Assembly (NCBI RefSeq): GCF_040813715.1
Contig: NZ_JBFOCH010000026.1
Source: Mesorhizobium_K marinum
GTDB taxonomy: Bacteria; Pseudomonadota; Alphaproteobacteria; Rhizobiales; Rhizobiaceae
Strand: one strand, 5' to 3'
DNA: 64,000 bases
Shown piece after piece: positions 27,225-38,300 of the stretch. The notes below the pieces were generated by a model. The model did not search any database, was not told where the DNA came from, and saw only the letters and a list, made by a program, of their open reading frames with translations. The position numbers and the translations under genes were made by a program. Numbering within the stretch: position 1 is the first letter of the stretch; each line of letters opens with the position of its first letter.

Positions 27225-28106
27225 GTGCGAGCATTGCCGGATCGTGACGCTCATGCGACCCTGCCGACAGCCGTCCTAGCCGGGAGCTTCCCGGAAAATA
27301 CCGCGGCCGAGCCGCTCGGGCGCATCGGCGTCCTGGAAGTTCGCCTCGCCCGCAACGCATCTGAAATTGCTGCGGCACAGGAAGTCCGCTACCGCGTCTT
27401 CTATGACGAACTCGGAGCGAGACCGAACGGGCCGCAGGCGGCGGCAGGGCGTGACACTGACCGCTTCGACGAGGTCTGCGATCATCTCCTGGTTTTCGAC
27501 ACCTCGCTTCCCGGACCCGATCACAGGCGCATCGTCGGCACCTACCGGCTGCTGCGCCAGGAAGTCGCCGCGGAGGCCGGCGGGTTCTATTCCGAGGACG
27601 AGTTCGAGCTGAGGAATCTCGTCGCGCGCCATCCCGGGCAGCGCTTCCTGGAACTCGGCCGGTCATGCGTGCTGCCGCAATACCGATCCAAGCGCACCAT
27701 CGAGCTGCTGTGGCAGGGTATCTGGGCCTACATCAACCTGCACCGTATCGGCGTCATGACCGGCTGCGCGTCCTTCCACGGTACGGTGCCCGCCGTGCAC
27801 GCCGAGGCGCTCTCCTACCTGGCGCACAACTGCCGGGCCAGCCGCGAATGGGACGTCCGCGCCGTTGCCGGCCGGTATTGCCCGATCGACCTGATGCCGG
27901 CCGAAGCGATCACCATGAAGTCCGCGCTCGCCGCCCTGCCGCCACTCATCAAGGGCTACCTGCGCGTCGGGGCCAAGATCGGCGACGGCTGCGTGATCGA
28001 CCATCAGTTCGGAACCGTCGACGTCTTCATCGTCATGCCGGTCAAGCAGATCGCCGCCCGCTATGTCAGCTACTACGGAGGGGAGGCGGAGCGCTTCGCC
28101 GCGTGA
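27225..28106 (+). CDS. olsB: L-ornithine N(alpha)-acyltransferase OlsB
   Basis: The GTG start at 27225 is chosen because AAGGAG lies eight bases upstream and the 293-residue product matches OlsB length (~296); frames opening further left lack a ribosome site. The GNAT-like fold shows AAAQEVRYRVFYDE, the FDEVCDHLLVFD segment, LELGRSCVLPQYR and YINLHRIGVMTGCASFHG, all typical. OlsB transfers a 3-hydroxyacyl chain from ACP to ornithine, the first step of ornithine-lipid synthesis, a phosphate-free membrane lipid of many rhizobia. No olsA is adjacent, as is common in this order. Confidence 0.9.
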   Translation: MRALPDRDAHATLPTAVLAGSFPENTAAEPLGRIGVLEVRLARNASEIAAAQEVRYRVFYDELGARPNGPQAAAGRDTDRFDEVCDHLLVFDTSLPGPDHRRIVGTYRLLRQEVAAEAGGFYSEDEFELRNLVARHPGQRFLELGRSCVLPQYRSKRTIELLWQGIWAYINLHRIGVMTGCASFHGTVPAVHAEALSYLAHNCRASREWDVRAVAGRYCPIDLMPAEAITMKSALAALPPLIKGYLRVGAKIGDGCVIDHQFGTVDVFIVMPVKQIAARYVSYYGGEAERFAA

Positions 28107-28140
28107 GTGCCAAGGCACCCGTGCTAAGCGGCAGACACGA

Positions 28141-28773
28141 TCAGGGAATGTCGTCGGGATGCCGTCCGGGCCGGCCCCGGTAGGTCGGGACGCGCCAGCC
28201 GAACTTCAGCGCGCCGCCCCGCACCAGAAACGCGGCGGCGAAGGCGATGGCGGCTGAAACGCCCACTGGAAGCATCGCCATGTCGGCGACGGTGTAGACC
28301 GCGGCGCCCGTCATGGCGGCGGTTACGTAGATTTCCGGCCTCAGCAGGACCGAAGGCTCACCCGTCAGCAGGTCGCGCAGGATGCCGCCGAACGTGGCCG
28401 TGAGCAGGCCCGTGACGATCGCCACGACCGGCGATCCCGTGATGGCGAGGCCCTTGGCCGCGCCCATGACGGAAAAGGCCGCAAGGCCGACCGCGTCGAG
28501 CCAGAGCAGCAGCCGGTAGCGCGACTCGACCAAATGCGAGGTGAAGTAGGCAAGCGCGGCAACCGCCGCGCAGATCGTCACGTAGGTTCGGTTGCCGACC
28601 CAGAAGACGGGAATGTTGAGGATCACATCCCGGAACGTCCCGCCGCCGATGCCGGTGACGCAGGCCAGGAACAGGAAGCCGATGATGTCGAGCTGCTTCC
28701 TCGACGCCGCAAGCGCGCCGGTCGCCGCGAAGACGGCGACGCCGGCATAGTCGAGCAACTGGATGAGGTCCAT
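28141..28773 (-). CDS. TRIC-type cation channel family protein (YadS/UPF0126)
   Basis: This 210-residue membrane protein has seven hydrophobic helices arranged as two repeats, each with a glycine-rich kink and Arg-Asp pair: GIGGGTFRD (~45) and TFGGILRD (~130). These double motifs define prokaryotic trimeric intracellular cation channels, which conduct K+ and Na+. The C-terminal ~25 residues are basic and cytosolic. It converges with olsB and is followed on the same strand by grpE, upstream of it. Transported ion and physiological role are unknown here. Confidence 0.87.
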   Translation of the reverse strand: MDLIQLLDYAGVAVFAATGALAASRKQLDIIGFLFLACVTGIGGGTFRDVILNIPVFWVGNRTYVTICAAVAALAYFTSHLVESRYRLLLWLDAVGLAAFSVMGAAKGLAITGSPVVAIVTGLLTATFGGILRDLLTGEPSVLLRPEIYVTAAMTGAAVYTVADMAMLPVGVSAAIAFAAAFLVRGGALKFGWRVPTYRGRPGRHPDDIP

Positions 28774-28810
28774 CCGTCAGCAATAGACGAATGGCACGGC
28801 CGCAGGAAGG

Positions 28811-29443
28811 TCAGGCGTCGGTTTCGGCCTGGCCGTCCACCGGCCCAGGCTCGGGGACCGCGTCGGACGCCGGCTTGGGCCCGCCCTTGGCGACGCCGAC
28901 CATGGCCGGGCGCAGCACCCGGTCGCCGATCGAGTAGCCCGGCTGCACGACCTGCACGACGGTGCTGGCCGGCACGTCCGGGTTGGGGACCTCGAACATC
29001 GCCTGGTGGAAGTTGGGGTCGAACTTCTCGCCTTCCGGCTGCAGCTTCTTGACGCCATGCCGCTCGAGCGCCGCGAGCATCGCCCGTTCGGTGATGTCGA
29101 CGCCTTCGATCAGAGCCTTGAAACCGGCGTCGCCGGCCGCCATCGCCTCGGCCGGAATGGCATCGAGTGCCCGGCGCAGGTTGTCGGAAACCGAAAGCAT
29201 GTCGCGTGCGAAATTGGCGATCGCGTAGGAGCGCGCGTCATGCACGTCGCGCGCCGTGCGGCGGCGCAGGTTTTCCATCTCCGCCGCGGCACGCAGCGCG
29301 CGGTCCTTGAGCTCTTCGTTTTCCTTGAGCAGACGCACGACGGCTTCGTAGTCGGCGTCGGCCGCGCCTTCCGCCTTGTTATCGGCGGCGTCGGCGGACT
29401 GGTTCTCGTCGGGCGCGTGTTCGTCGTTTGCGTGGTCGCTCAT
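28811..29443 (-). CDS. grpE: Nucleotide exchange factor GrpE
   Basis: The ATG at 29443 gives 210 residues. An acidic, disordered N-terminus (~1-30) is followed by a long coiled coil (VVRLLKENEELKDRALRAAAE) containing the conserved MENLRRRTARD, then the compact beta domain ending VQPGYSIGDRVLRPAMVGVAKG. GrpE drives ADP release from DnaK. In many relatives hrcA sits upstream; here a NepR-like gene on the other strand takes that place. A TTGATT-N17-GATATC promoter-like pair lies 33-61 bp upstream. Confidence 0.95.
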   Translation of the reverse strand: MSDHANDEHAPDENQSADAADNKAEGAADADYEAVVRLLKENEELKDRALRAAAEMENLRRRTARDVHDARSYAIANFARDMLSVSDNLRRALDAIPAEAMAAGDAGFKALIEGVDITERAMLAALERHGVKKLQPEGEKFDPNFHQAMFEVPNPDVPASTVVQVVQPGYSIGDRVLRPAMVGVAKGGPKPASDAVPEPGPVDGQAETDA

Positions 29444-29475
29444 CGATCGTCCGTCAGTGCTGGAATTTTGGGGCG

Positions 29476-29504
29476 GATATCGATGTTCGGGGAGCAAAAA
29501 TCAA
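29476..29504 (-). promoter_or_regulatory. Possible grpE promoter
   Basis: On the minus strand TTGATT (29504-29499) and GATATC (29481-29476) are separated by 17 bp, placing a start near 29469 and a 25-nt leader for grpE. The -35 extends to CTTGAT, compatible with alphaproteobacterial heat-shock promoters, but the -10 is not a good sigma-32 match. Confidence 0.35.
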
Positions 29505-29624
29505 GGGTCAAAGGCAAACGAAGCGGCCAGCCGCAGGCCGGCGCGCTCCGCGGTCGGCATCGATGGCATTTAATTCAAAGTTTACCGTGTTCGCGGTGTC
29601 GCCTTGTCGAGACTGGCGCGGGAG

Positions 29625-29650
29625 GGAACAATTTGGGTGGAAGCAGGGTT
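29625..29650 (+). promoter_or_regulatory. EcfG (general stress sigma factor) type promoter
   Basis: GGAAC at 29625-29629, a 17-bp spacer and GGTT at 29647-29650 fit the EcfG consensus GGAAC-N16/17-cGTT. The predicted start is ~28 bp before the NepR-like gene. This is the correct orientation and spacing for that gene. Confidence 0.65.
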
Positions 29651-29677
29651 TCGGTTTCAACGAATGGTGGAAACACG

Positions 29678-29887
29678 ATGTCCCGAGAGAAAGCAGACAG
29701 CAACGAAATCCTCCGTCAGGAGATCAGGAAGCAGCTGGGATCGGCGCCGACGAGGCGCTTTGCCCGGACGCTGCCGCTTTTCCGAATCGAGCATCACATG
29801 CCGGAACGGTTTCTGACGCTGATGGCCGAACTCGACAGGGCGGAAGCGGAGGCGGGCCCGACGTCCGGCGCCAGCAAAGGAGGCTGA
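29678..29887 (+). CDS. Small NepR-like (putative anti-sigma factor) protein
   Basis: This 69-residue protein has a flexible N-terminus, a short helix and HHMPERFLTLMAELDRAEAE near the C-terminus. The last part closely resembles helix 2 of NepR anti-sigma factors, whose signature is (V/I)P-(D/E)-RF-xx-L(L/M)xxLDxAE. The first helix is poorly matched, with RRFARTLPLFRIE instead of the usual LRxxYxxV. NepR sequesters EcfG until phospho-PhyR releases it. An EcfG-type promoter directly upstream fits autoregulated stress genes. No phyR or ecfG is adjacent, so this would be a stand-alone paralogue. The family call rests on a short motif. Confidence 0.55.
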   Translation: MSREKADSNEILRQEIRKQLGSAPTRRFARTLPLFRIEHHMPERFLTLMAELDRAEAEAGPTSGASKGG

Positions 29888-29901
29888 TCGCCACCTATCC
29901 G

Positions 29902-30459
29902 CTAGCGGGTGCGCCGCCAGGAATAGGCTCCGGGCTTCTCTGCCTGTGACGTGGTCGGCTGGTAGTAGAGGCCGAGACCGCCCGCATTGCCGCTCTCCAG
30001 GCGCCGGATGAGCACCGGATGCGAAACCTCGAATTCGTCGAAGCCGAGCCGCAGCATGTGCGGCAGCTGGTCCACGAGGACTTGCCCCGTGGCGCGGATC
30101 GGCCCTGCGAAACCGTGGCGCGACCGCAGCAGCTCCGCCTTGGAGAAGGAGCGGCCGTCATTGAAAGCCGGAAAGGCCAGCGCGACGAGCGACAGGTCGT
30201 CGAGAATGCCCGCAATCGCATCCAGCTTGTCGCCGGGCTGCAGCAGGACGCCCAGCCGCTCGCGCGCCGACTTCCTGGCGTCCGGGTTGAGCGCGAGCAC
30301 TGCGGCGAGCGGCAGGATGAAGCGCCCATTGCCGGAAAGCGCGTCGCCGCTTTCGGCGTGCGTCCACTCGTCGTCCCGGAAGCCGCCCGGCGTCCACAGG
30401 CGCGGCGCCGGCTGCGCGTCGGCGGCAGTCTTGGGTTCGAGCACAGTGGCTGAGATCAT
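29902..30459 (-). CDS. DUF934 protein of the sulfate-assimilation cluster
   Basis: This 185-residue protein contains FILPLAAVLALNP in the first third and FNDGRSFSKAELLRSRHGFAG in the middle, both hallmarks of DUF934. Genes of this family almost always follow cysH or cysI, as here; the start overlaps the cysH stop by ATGA. The function is unknown, and association with sulfite reductase is inferred from conserved position only. It is the last gene of the leftward cluster and converges with the NepR-like gene. Confidence 0.88.
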   Translation of the reverse strand: MISATVLEPKTAADAQPAPRLWTPGGFRDDEWTHAESGDALSGNGRFILPLAAVLALNPDARKSARERLGVLLQPGDKLDAIAGILDDLSLVALAFPAFNDGRSFSKAELLRSRHGFAGPIRATGQVLVDQLPHMLRLGFDEFEVSHPVLIRRLESGNAGGLGLYYQPTTSQAEKPGAYSWRRTR

Positions 30460-31208
30460 AGCGAGGAATCCGTCAATGAGGCGTCGAGCCCGGTGAGGTG
30501 GATGCCGCATTCGACCTTGGCCTGCCCGGCCCAGCGTCCGCTGCGCGCATCGTCGCCGGGCTGCACCGGCTGCGTGCAGGGGAAGCAGCCGATCGACAGG
30601 TAGCCGTAGGCGACGAGCGGGTTTTCGCGCAGGCGATGCGAGCGCATGTAGTCGGCCTGGTCGGACGTGGTCCAGCGCGCCAGCGGGTTGATGCGGATGC
30701 GCGAACCGACGGACTCGAAGACCGGCAGCGTGGCGCGCGTCGCAGCCTGGAAGCGCTTGCGGCCGGTGAACCAGGCGTCGAACGGAGCGACGCCACGTGC
30801 CAGCGGTTCGACCTTGCGGACGGCGCAGCACGCGTCGGTGTCCGACTGGTGAAGCCGTCCGTCGGGATCGACCCGCTCGAGCGCGCCTTCGTCCGGTTTC
30901 AGAACCTTGACGTCGGTCAGGCCGAAGTCGGCCGCAAGCGCGTCGCGGTAGGAAAGGGTTTCTTCGAAATGCTTGCCGGTGTCGAGGAAAAGAACCGGCA
31001 GGCCGCGGTCGACGCGGGCAATGATGTCCAGCAGGACGGCCGAATCCGCGCCGAACGAGGACACGGCGGCGATCCGACCGGCAAACTCCTCGCGGATCGC
31101 CAGTTCGACGATCTTCTCGGCCGGCAGGTGGCCGTACAGCGCTTCGAGGCTCGCGGCGTGGCCGAGCGCCTCGGCCTCGCCGTCACGCGGCCTTGGCTTC
31201 GCCAGCAT
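30456..31208 (-). CDS. cysH: Phosphoadenylyl-/adenylyl-sulfate reductase (thioredoxin)
   Basis: This 250-residue member of the PAPS-reductase family has the PP-loop-like SSFGADSAVLLDI near residue 50 and the C-terminal ECGIHL catalytic cysteine. Two cysteine pairs, ACCAVRK (~125) and GCFPCTQ (~210), are the ligands of a [4Fe-4S] cluster, which marks the enzyme as an APS reductase rather than the cluster-free PAPS type of E. coli. It reduces activated sulfate to sulfite. The ATG at 31208 overlaps the end of cysI; the stop overlaps the DUF934 start. Confidence 0.94.
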   Translation of the reverse strand: MLAKPRPRDGEAEALGHAASLEALYGHLPAEKIVELAIREEFAGRIAAVSSFGADSAVLLDIIARVDRGLPVLFLDTGKHFEETLSYRDALAADFGLTDVKVLKPDEGALERVDPDGRLHQSDTDACCAVRKVEPLARGVAPFDAWFTGRKRFQAATRATLPVFESVGSRIRINPLARWTTSDQADYMRSHRLRENPLVAYGYLSIGCFPCTQPVQPGDDARSGRWAGQAKVECGIHLTGLDASLTDSSL

Positions 31209-32853
31209 AGAGCGCCTCCTTGAACGGCGCGGGACCGATCCTGCGATAGGCGTCGAGGAACTTTTCGCCGGCGTCGAGGCGGATCGCCAGATAGGTGTCG
31301 ACGATCGTCTCGATCGCATCGGTGATCTCGTCCGGCCCGAAGCCGCGGCCGATGATCTCGCCGACCGAGGTGTTCTCGTCGCCCGACCCGCCAAGCGTGA
31401 CCTGGTAGAGTTCCGCGCCCTTCTTCTCGACGCCGAGTATGCCGATATGGCCGACGTGGTGGTGTCCGCAGGCGTTGATGCAGCCCGAGATCTTGAGTTT
31501 CAGCTCGCCGATATCGCGCTGCCGTTCGAGCGACGCAAAACGCTTCGAGATGTTCTGCGCCACGATGATCGAGCGGGCGTTGGCCAGTGCGCAGTAGTCG
31601 AGGCCCGGGCAGGCGATGATGTCGGAAATCAGGTTCGAATTGGCGGTGGCGAGCCCGATATCGACCAGCGCGTCGTGAACCGCCTTGAGGTCGGCGCGCG
31701 CGACATGCGGCAGGATCAGGTTCTGCTCGTGGCTGACCCGGATCTCGTCGAAAGCGTAGCGCTCAGCAAGATCGGCCACCGCGTCCATCTGGCTGTCGCT
31801 GGCGTCTCCCGGCACCTCGCCGATCCCCTTCAGGGAAATGGTCACGGCGGCATAGTCGGGATGCCGGTGCGTGGTGACGTTCTGGTCGAGCCACGCGCCG
31901 AAGCTTCGCGAATCGAGCCTGGCGGCCCGCACGGCGTCGTCGCCTTCGGGCCGGTCGGCCAGCGGCGGCGGCTCGAAATAGGCTTCGATCGCCCGGATGT
32001 CGGCTTCCGGCAGCTTCAGTCCGCCGTTCCTGAGTTCATCCCATTCGGCCTCGACCTGGCGCGCGAACTCCTCCGGTCCGGTCTCGTGGACGAGGATCTT
32101 GATGCGCGCCTTGTATTTGTTGTCGCGCCGCCCGTAGAGATTGTACACGCGCATGATCGCCGTCGTGTAGGACAGCAGGTCTTCCTCCGGCAGGAAGTCC
32201 CTGATCTTCTTCGCCACCATCGGCGTGCGGCCCTGGCCGCCGCCGACATAGACGGCAAAGCCCAGCCTGCCGCCGGCGTCCTTCTTCAGGTGCAGGCCGA
32301 TGTCGTGCGTCTGGATGGCTGCGCGGTCGCGGCTGGCGCCGGTGACTGCGATCTTGAACTTGCGCGGCAGGTAGGAGAACTCGGGATGCACCGACGACCA
32401 CTGGCGCAGGATCTCGGCATAGGGCCTGGGGTCGGCGATCTCGTCCGCCGCCGCGCCGGCAAAATGGTCGGCGGTCACGTTGCGGATGCAGTTGCCGCTG
32501 GTCTGGATGGCGTGCATCTCGACCGAGGCGAGGTCGGCGAGGATATCCGGCATGTCGGCGAGCGCCGGCCAGTTGAACTGCAGGTTCTGGCGCGTCGTGA
32601 AGTGGCCGTAGCCCTTGTCGTAGGTGCGCGCGATATGCGCCAGCATGCGCAACTGCTTCGAGTTCAGCGTGCCGTAGGGGATGGCGATCCTCAGCATGTA
32701 GGCGTGCAGCTGCAGGTAGACGCCGTTCATCAGCCTGAGCGGCTTGAACTGGTCTTCGGTGATCTCGCCTGCAAGGCGCCGGGCGACCTGATCGCTGAAC
32801 TCGGCGACGCGGGCGCGTACGAAATCGTGGTCGAACTCGTCGTAGCGGTACAT
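31183..32853 (-). CDS. cysI: Sulfite/nitrite reductase hemoprotein subunit (assimilatory sulfite reductase)
   Basis: This 556-residue protein has two ferredoxin-like half domains (LMNGVYLQLHAYMLRIAIPYG; ISLKGIGEVP) and the siroheme/[4Fe-4S] ligands CPGLDYC and SGCINACGHHH. GHFTTRQNLQFNW is the first siroheme-binding motif. It reduces sulfite to sulfide. The position between DUF2849 and cysH identifies it as sulfite rather than nitrite reductase. No flavoprotein CysJ gene is visible, so electrons probably come from ferredoxin. Translation ends inside the cysH start region. Confidence 0.94.
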   Translation of the reverse strand: MYRYDEFDHDFVRARVAEFSDQVARRLAGEITEDQFKPLRLMNGVYLQLHAYMLRIAIPYGTLNSKQLRMLAHIARTYDKGYGHFTTRQNLQFNWPALADMPDILADLASVEMHAIQTSGNCIRNVTADHFAGAAADEIADPRPYAEILRQWSSVHPEFSYLPRKFKIAVTGASRDRAAIQTHDIGLHLKKDAGGRLGFAVYVGGGQGRTPMVAKKIRDFLPEEDLLSYTTAIMRVYNLYGRRDNKYKARIKILVHETGPEEFARQVEAEWDELRNGGLKLPEADIRAIEAYFEPPPLADRPEGDDAVRAARLDSRSFGAWLDQNVTTHRHPDYAAVTISLKGIGEVPGDASDSQMDAVADLAERYAFDEIRVSHEQNLILPHVARADLKAVHDALVDIGLATANSNLISDIIACPGLDYCALANARSIIVAQNISKRFASLERQRDIGELKLKISGCINACGHHHVGHIGILGVEKKGAELYQVTLGGSGDENTSVGEIIGRGFGPDEITDAIETIVDTYLAIRLDAGEKFLDAYRRIGPAPFKEALYAGEAKAA

Positions 32854-32886
32854 CTTCGTCTTCCCTGGCGCGTCCGCCGTGTCTTG

Positions 32887-33191
32887 TTACGCCGCCGGAC
32901 CGGTTCCGGGGCGGGCCTGTTTTCCAAGATCGGCGCGGTTGGTCGGGCCGGCCGCGCGGATCCGCTCGCGCAGCCGCAGCGGCACGATTCCGCCGTCGAG
33001 CAACTCGACGTCGATGAGATTGACGTCGACAACCTGGTTGGCTTCGCTGGCCGCCTTGCCGATCGCCTCGAGCCTTGCCTCGCCGTCCTTGTCTCCGGCG
33101 GTCTCGGCATCCTCGATGCCTTCGGCCCAGATGCCGTCGCGGGCGAGCCATACGGCTTCGCCGTCGGTAAGGCGGTTTGCAGTCAGGATCT

Positions 33192-33195
<4 letters not shown>
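32887..33195 (-). CDS. DUF2849 protein
   Basis: The 102-residue protein starts MKILTANRLTDGEAVWL and contains ANQVVDVNLIDVELLDGG, the conserved core of DUF2849. In alphaproteobacteria these genes lie between the siroheme synthase and sulfite reductase genes, exactly as here; the start overlaps the cysG stop. Function is unknown; a helper role in sulfite reductase assembly or activity is inferred only from position. Confidence 0.87.
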
Positions 33196-34658
<1,463 letters not shown>

Positions 34659-34821
34659 ATCGCGGTTTTACCGCTGCGGGCCCCGGCCCTGAAGGAAAGC
34701 CGTGGCGTGGCTGCGGTGTCGCTGCAATCGATTTTCCCCGGCGCGCGACATGCGCGCAAAATTTTTCCTGTGTCCGCTCGCCGACCTCAAAGGCGCCGCA
34801 GTCACGCTGTTGCCTGAACGA

Positions 34822-34846
34822 GGAACAAGGCAGTTCCGTCCGCGTT
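34822..34846 (+). promoter_or_regulatory. EcfG-type stress promoter before the host-attachment gene
   Basis: GGAAC at 34822-34826 and CGTT at 34843-34846 are separated by 16 bp, an exact match to the EcfG consensus, ending 34 bp before the coding start on the same strand. Confidence 0.7.
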
Positions 34847-34880
34847 CCGGACTGGCGGGGGCAATAGCAGGAGAATACAC

Positions 34881-35330
34881 ATGGACCGCATCGTACTCAG
34901 ACATGGCCTCTGGCTTCTGGTCGCCGACGGCGAAAAGGCGCTCTTCCTGGAAAACCAGGGCGATACGGTCCATCCGAACTTCCAGATCGTGCACGGTGTC
35001 GTGCAGGAGAATCCGTCGACCCGCGAGCAGGGCGCCGACCGGCCCGGGCGCTTCAGCGACGGCCCGTCGGCGCATCGCAGCGCCGTCGAGGACACCGACT
35101 GGCACAGGATCGGCAAGGTACGCTTCGCCGACGACCTGGCCGACCGGCTCTATCGCCACGCCCATGATGGCGACTTCAGGGAGATATTCTTGATCGCGCC
35201 GCCGCTGGTGCTCGGCGAACTGCGCAAGAAGCTGCATCCGCAAGTGCTGCGAAAGGTCGTCGGCGAAATGCCGAAGACGCTCACCAACCACCCGGTGCAC
35301 GGCATCGAGAAGCTGCTTCTGGCCGCCTGA
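34881..35330 (+). CDS. Host attachment family protein
   Basis: This 149-residue protein opens with a short beta hairpin (LWLLVADGEKALFLEN) and contains FREIFLIAPPLVLGELRKKLHP, the central block of the Host_attach (AtsE-like) family named after an Agrobacterium attachment gene. ATG 34881 follows GCAGGAGA. The biochemical function is not known; the fold resembles eRF1 domain-like hydrolytic proteins and many homologues are stress-induced. The upstream EcfG-type promoter supports general-stress expression. Confidence 0.88.
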   Translation: MDRIVLRHGLWLLVADGEKALFLENQGDTVHPNFQIVHGVVQENPSTREQGADRPGRFSDGPSAHRSAVEDTDWHRIGKVRFADDLADRLYRHAHDGDFREIFLIAPPLVLGELRKKLHPQVLRKVVGEMPKTLTNHPVHGIEKLLLAA

Positions 35331-35351
35331 CCGGGCAGCCCCGCAGGGGGC

Positions 35352-38300
35352 TCAGCCACCTGTCAGGATGTCGAGGATCGAGTTCGAGCGTCGTGCCGCC
35401 GGAGCGCCCACGTCGCCGGGCGGCACGATGCGGCGGATCGATGATGTCGGCTCTTCCTGCGGCGGCGGCGCATAGCCGGCGCTTTCGGCGCGCGGCGAGA
35501 TCGGGGCGGGGCTCGCGGGTGCGTCGGCAAGCGGCAGGTCGGGCCGAACCTGTGGGTCGGCGCCAGACCCTGACGGTCCCTGGCCTGCCTGCCAGGTGCC
35601 GGGCAGTCGCGCCACCGGGACGCCCTCGTGTGCCGCGACCATGAATTCGTGCCAGGCCTGCGCCGGAAGGGCGCCACCTGTCACCCGCTGCATAGGCTCG
35701 CCGTCGTCATTGCCAAACCAGACGCCGGTCGTCAGGTTCGCCGTATAGCCGACGAACCAGGCGTCGCGCGAGTTCTGGCTGGTGCCGGTCTTTCCGGCGG
35801 CGGGCCAGGCGAAGGCCGCCTTCTTCGCGGTGCCGGTCTCGACGGCGCCGGCCATCATGGCGTTCATCATGCCGACGACGTCGGAGCGCACCACGCGCGG
35901 ATTGCCGCCACCGGTGAACTCGTANCGTATAGCCGACGAACCAGGCGTCGCGCGAGTTCTGGCTGGTGCCGGTCTTTCCGGCGGCGGGCCAGGCGAAGGC
36001 CGCCTTCTTCGCGGTGCCGGTCTCGACGGCGCCGGCCATCATGGCGTTCATCATGCCGACGACGTCGGAGCGCACCACGCGCGGATTGCCGCCACCGGTG
36101 AACCCGTAAAGTACCTCGCCGTCCGTCGTGGTGACCCGCTGCACGAAGTGCACGTCGGGACGGTAGCCGCCATTGGCGAATGGCACATAGGCGGCGGTGA
36201 GTTCGAGCGGCGTCACCTCGGACGTTCCGAGCGCGATCGACGTATTGGCCTGCAGGTCGCTTTCGATGCCCATGCGGTGCGCTGCCTCGACCACCGCTTC
36301 CGGGCCGACCTCCATGGCCAGCTGTGCTGCCACCGAGTTCAGCGACTTCGCCAGCGCCGTCGCCAGCGTGACCTTGCCGTAGTACTTGCCGTTGTAGTTC
36401 TCGGGCGTCCACTTGCCGATCCTGATCGGCGCGTCGTTGCGCACGCTGTCCGGCGTGCGGCCCTGTTCGAGTGCTGCCATGTACACGAACGGCTTGAAGG
36501 CGGAGCCGGGCTGCCGACGCGCTTCCGAGGCGCGGTCGAACTGGCTGGTCGCGTAGTCGTAGCCGCCGACCATCGCGCGCACCGCGCCGGAATTGTCGAT
36601 CGACACCAGCGCGCCCTGGCTGACGTTCAGCTTCTTGCCGTTTTCGTCGACCAGCCGCCGGATCGACTTTTCGGCCAGTTCCTGCAGGTCGAGATCGACG
36701 GTGGCGTCAACGATGATGTCGGTGCGGACCTCGCCGATCAGGCCCGGCAGGTCTTCCATGATGCGGTCGGCGACATAGTTCTCGGAGCCGGTCCAGTAGG
36801 CCGGAGCGCGCGTGGCCGGCGCGCTCATCGCCGTGGCAAGCTCCTTGTCGCTGACCATCTTCTCATCGCGCATCGCCGCGAGAACCAGCTGGGCGCGGGC
36901 CTCGGCGGCCTTCGGATCGCGCGCCGGCGAAAGGCGGGACGGCGCTTTCAGGAGACCGGCGAGTAGCGCCGCCTCGGCGAGCGTCACGTCGCGCGCCGGC
37001 TTGCCGAAGTAGCGCCGGGACGCGGCTTCCACGCCATAGGCGCCGGAGCCGAAATAGACCCGGTTGAGGTACATTTCGAGGATCTGGTCCTTGGTGTGCT
37101 TGTGCTCGAGCCAGAGCGACAGCAGCACCTCCTGCACCTTGCGCTCCAGCGTCCTGTCGGGCTTCAGGAAGAGGTTCTTCGCCAGTTGCTGCGTCAGCGT
37201 CGAGCCGCCCTGGCTGAGGCGGCCGTGGAACAGGTTGGTCGCCATCGCCCTGGCGAGCCCGATCGGATCGATGCCGAAATGCGAATAGAAGCGCCGGTCC
37301 TCGATCGCCATCACCGCCTGCGGGATGTAGGGCGACATCTCGTGCAGCCCCACCGCCTCGCCGCCGGTCATTCCACGGTTGGCGAGGAGGCGTCCGTCCA
37401 CCGAAACGATCTTGATGTTGGGCGACCGGTCGGGAATCGACCATGTCGTCGCCGCGGGCATCTGCGCGCCGTAGTAGATGACGACGCCCGCGCCGGCGAT
37501 GCCGCACCAGATCATCAGGACGAAGGCCCAGTAGAAGAGCCGGCCGAAACCGCCGATCAGTCTGCCGCCGCTCGCCTTTCTGGCCCGGCCGCGCCCGCGC
37601 GCCGGCCTGGCCGCCTTCTTCCGGCCCGGCTTGGCGCGCCGCGGCTGCACCACGCGGTCGTCNNNACGGTTGGCGAGGAGGCGTCCGTCCACCGAAACGA
37701 TCTTGATGTTGGGCGACCGGTCGGGAATCGACCATGTCGTCGCCGCGGGCATCTGCGCGCCGTAGTAGATGACGACGCCCGCGCCGGCGATGCCGCACCA
37801 GATCATCAGGACGAAGGCCCAGTAGAAGAGCCGGCCGAAACCGCCGATCAGTCTGCCGCCGCTCGCCTTTCTGGCCCGGCCGCGCCCGCGCGCCGGCCTG
37901 GCCGCCTTCTTCCGGCCCGGCTTGGCGCGCCGCGGCTGCACCACGCNCCGGTCGGGGATCGACCATGTCGTCGCCGCGGGCATCTGCGCGCCGTAGTAGA
38001 TGACGACGCCCGCGCCGGCGACGCCGCACCAGATCATCAGGACGAAGGCCCAGTAGAGGAGCCGGCCGAAACCGCCGATCAGCCCGCTACCGTGCGCCTT
38101 CCTGGTGCGGCCGCGCCCGCGCGCCGGCCTGGCCGCCTTCTTCCGGCCCGGCTTGGCGCGCCGCGGCTGCACCACGCGGTCGTCCTCGCTGACCGAAAGG
38201 TCGCGCGCGGCGCGGCCCTTTGCGGGCCGCTCGAATGTCGGTTCGACGCGCCGGTCGTCTTTTCTTGCCATGAACTCCGCCGGTCCAATCCCAAAGATGG

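Noticed and set aside
30456..31208. Assignment of cysH as a PAPS reductase of the E. coli type
   Set aside because: The two cysteine pairs of the 4Fe-4S APS reductase type are present.
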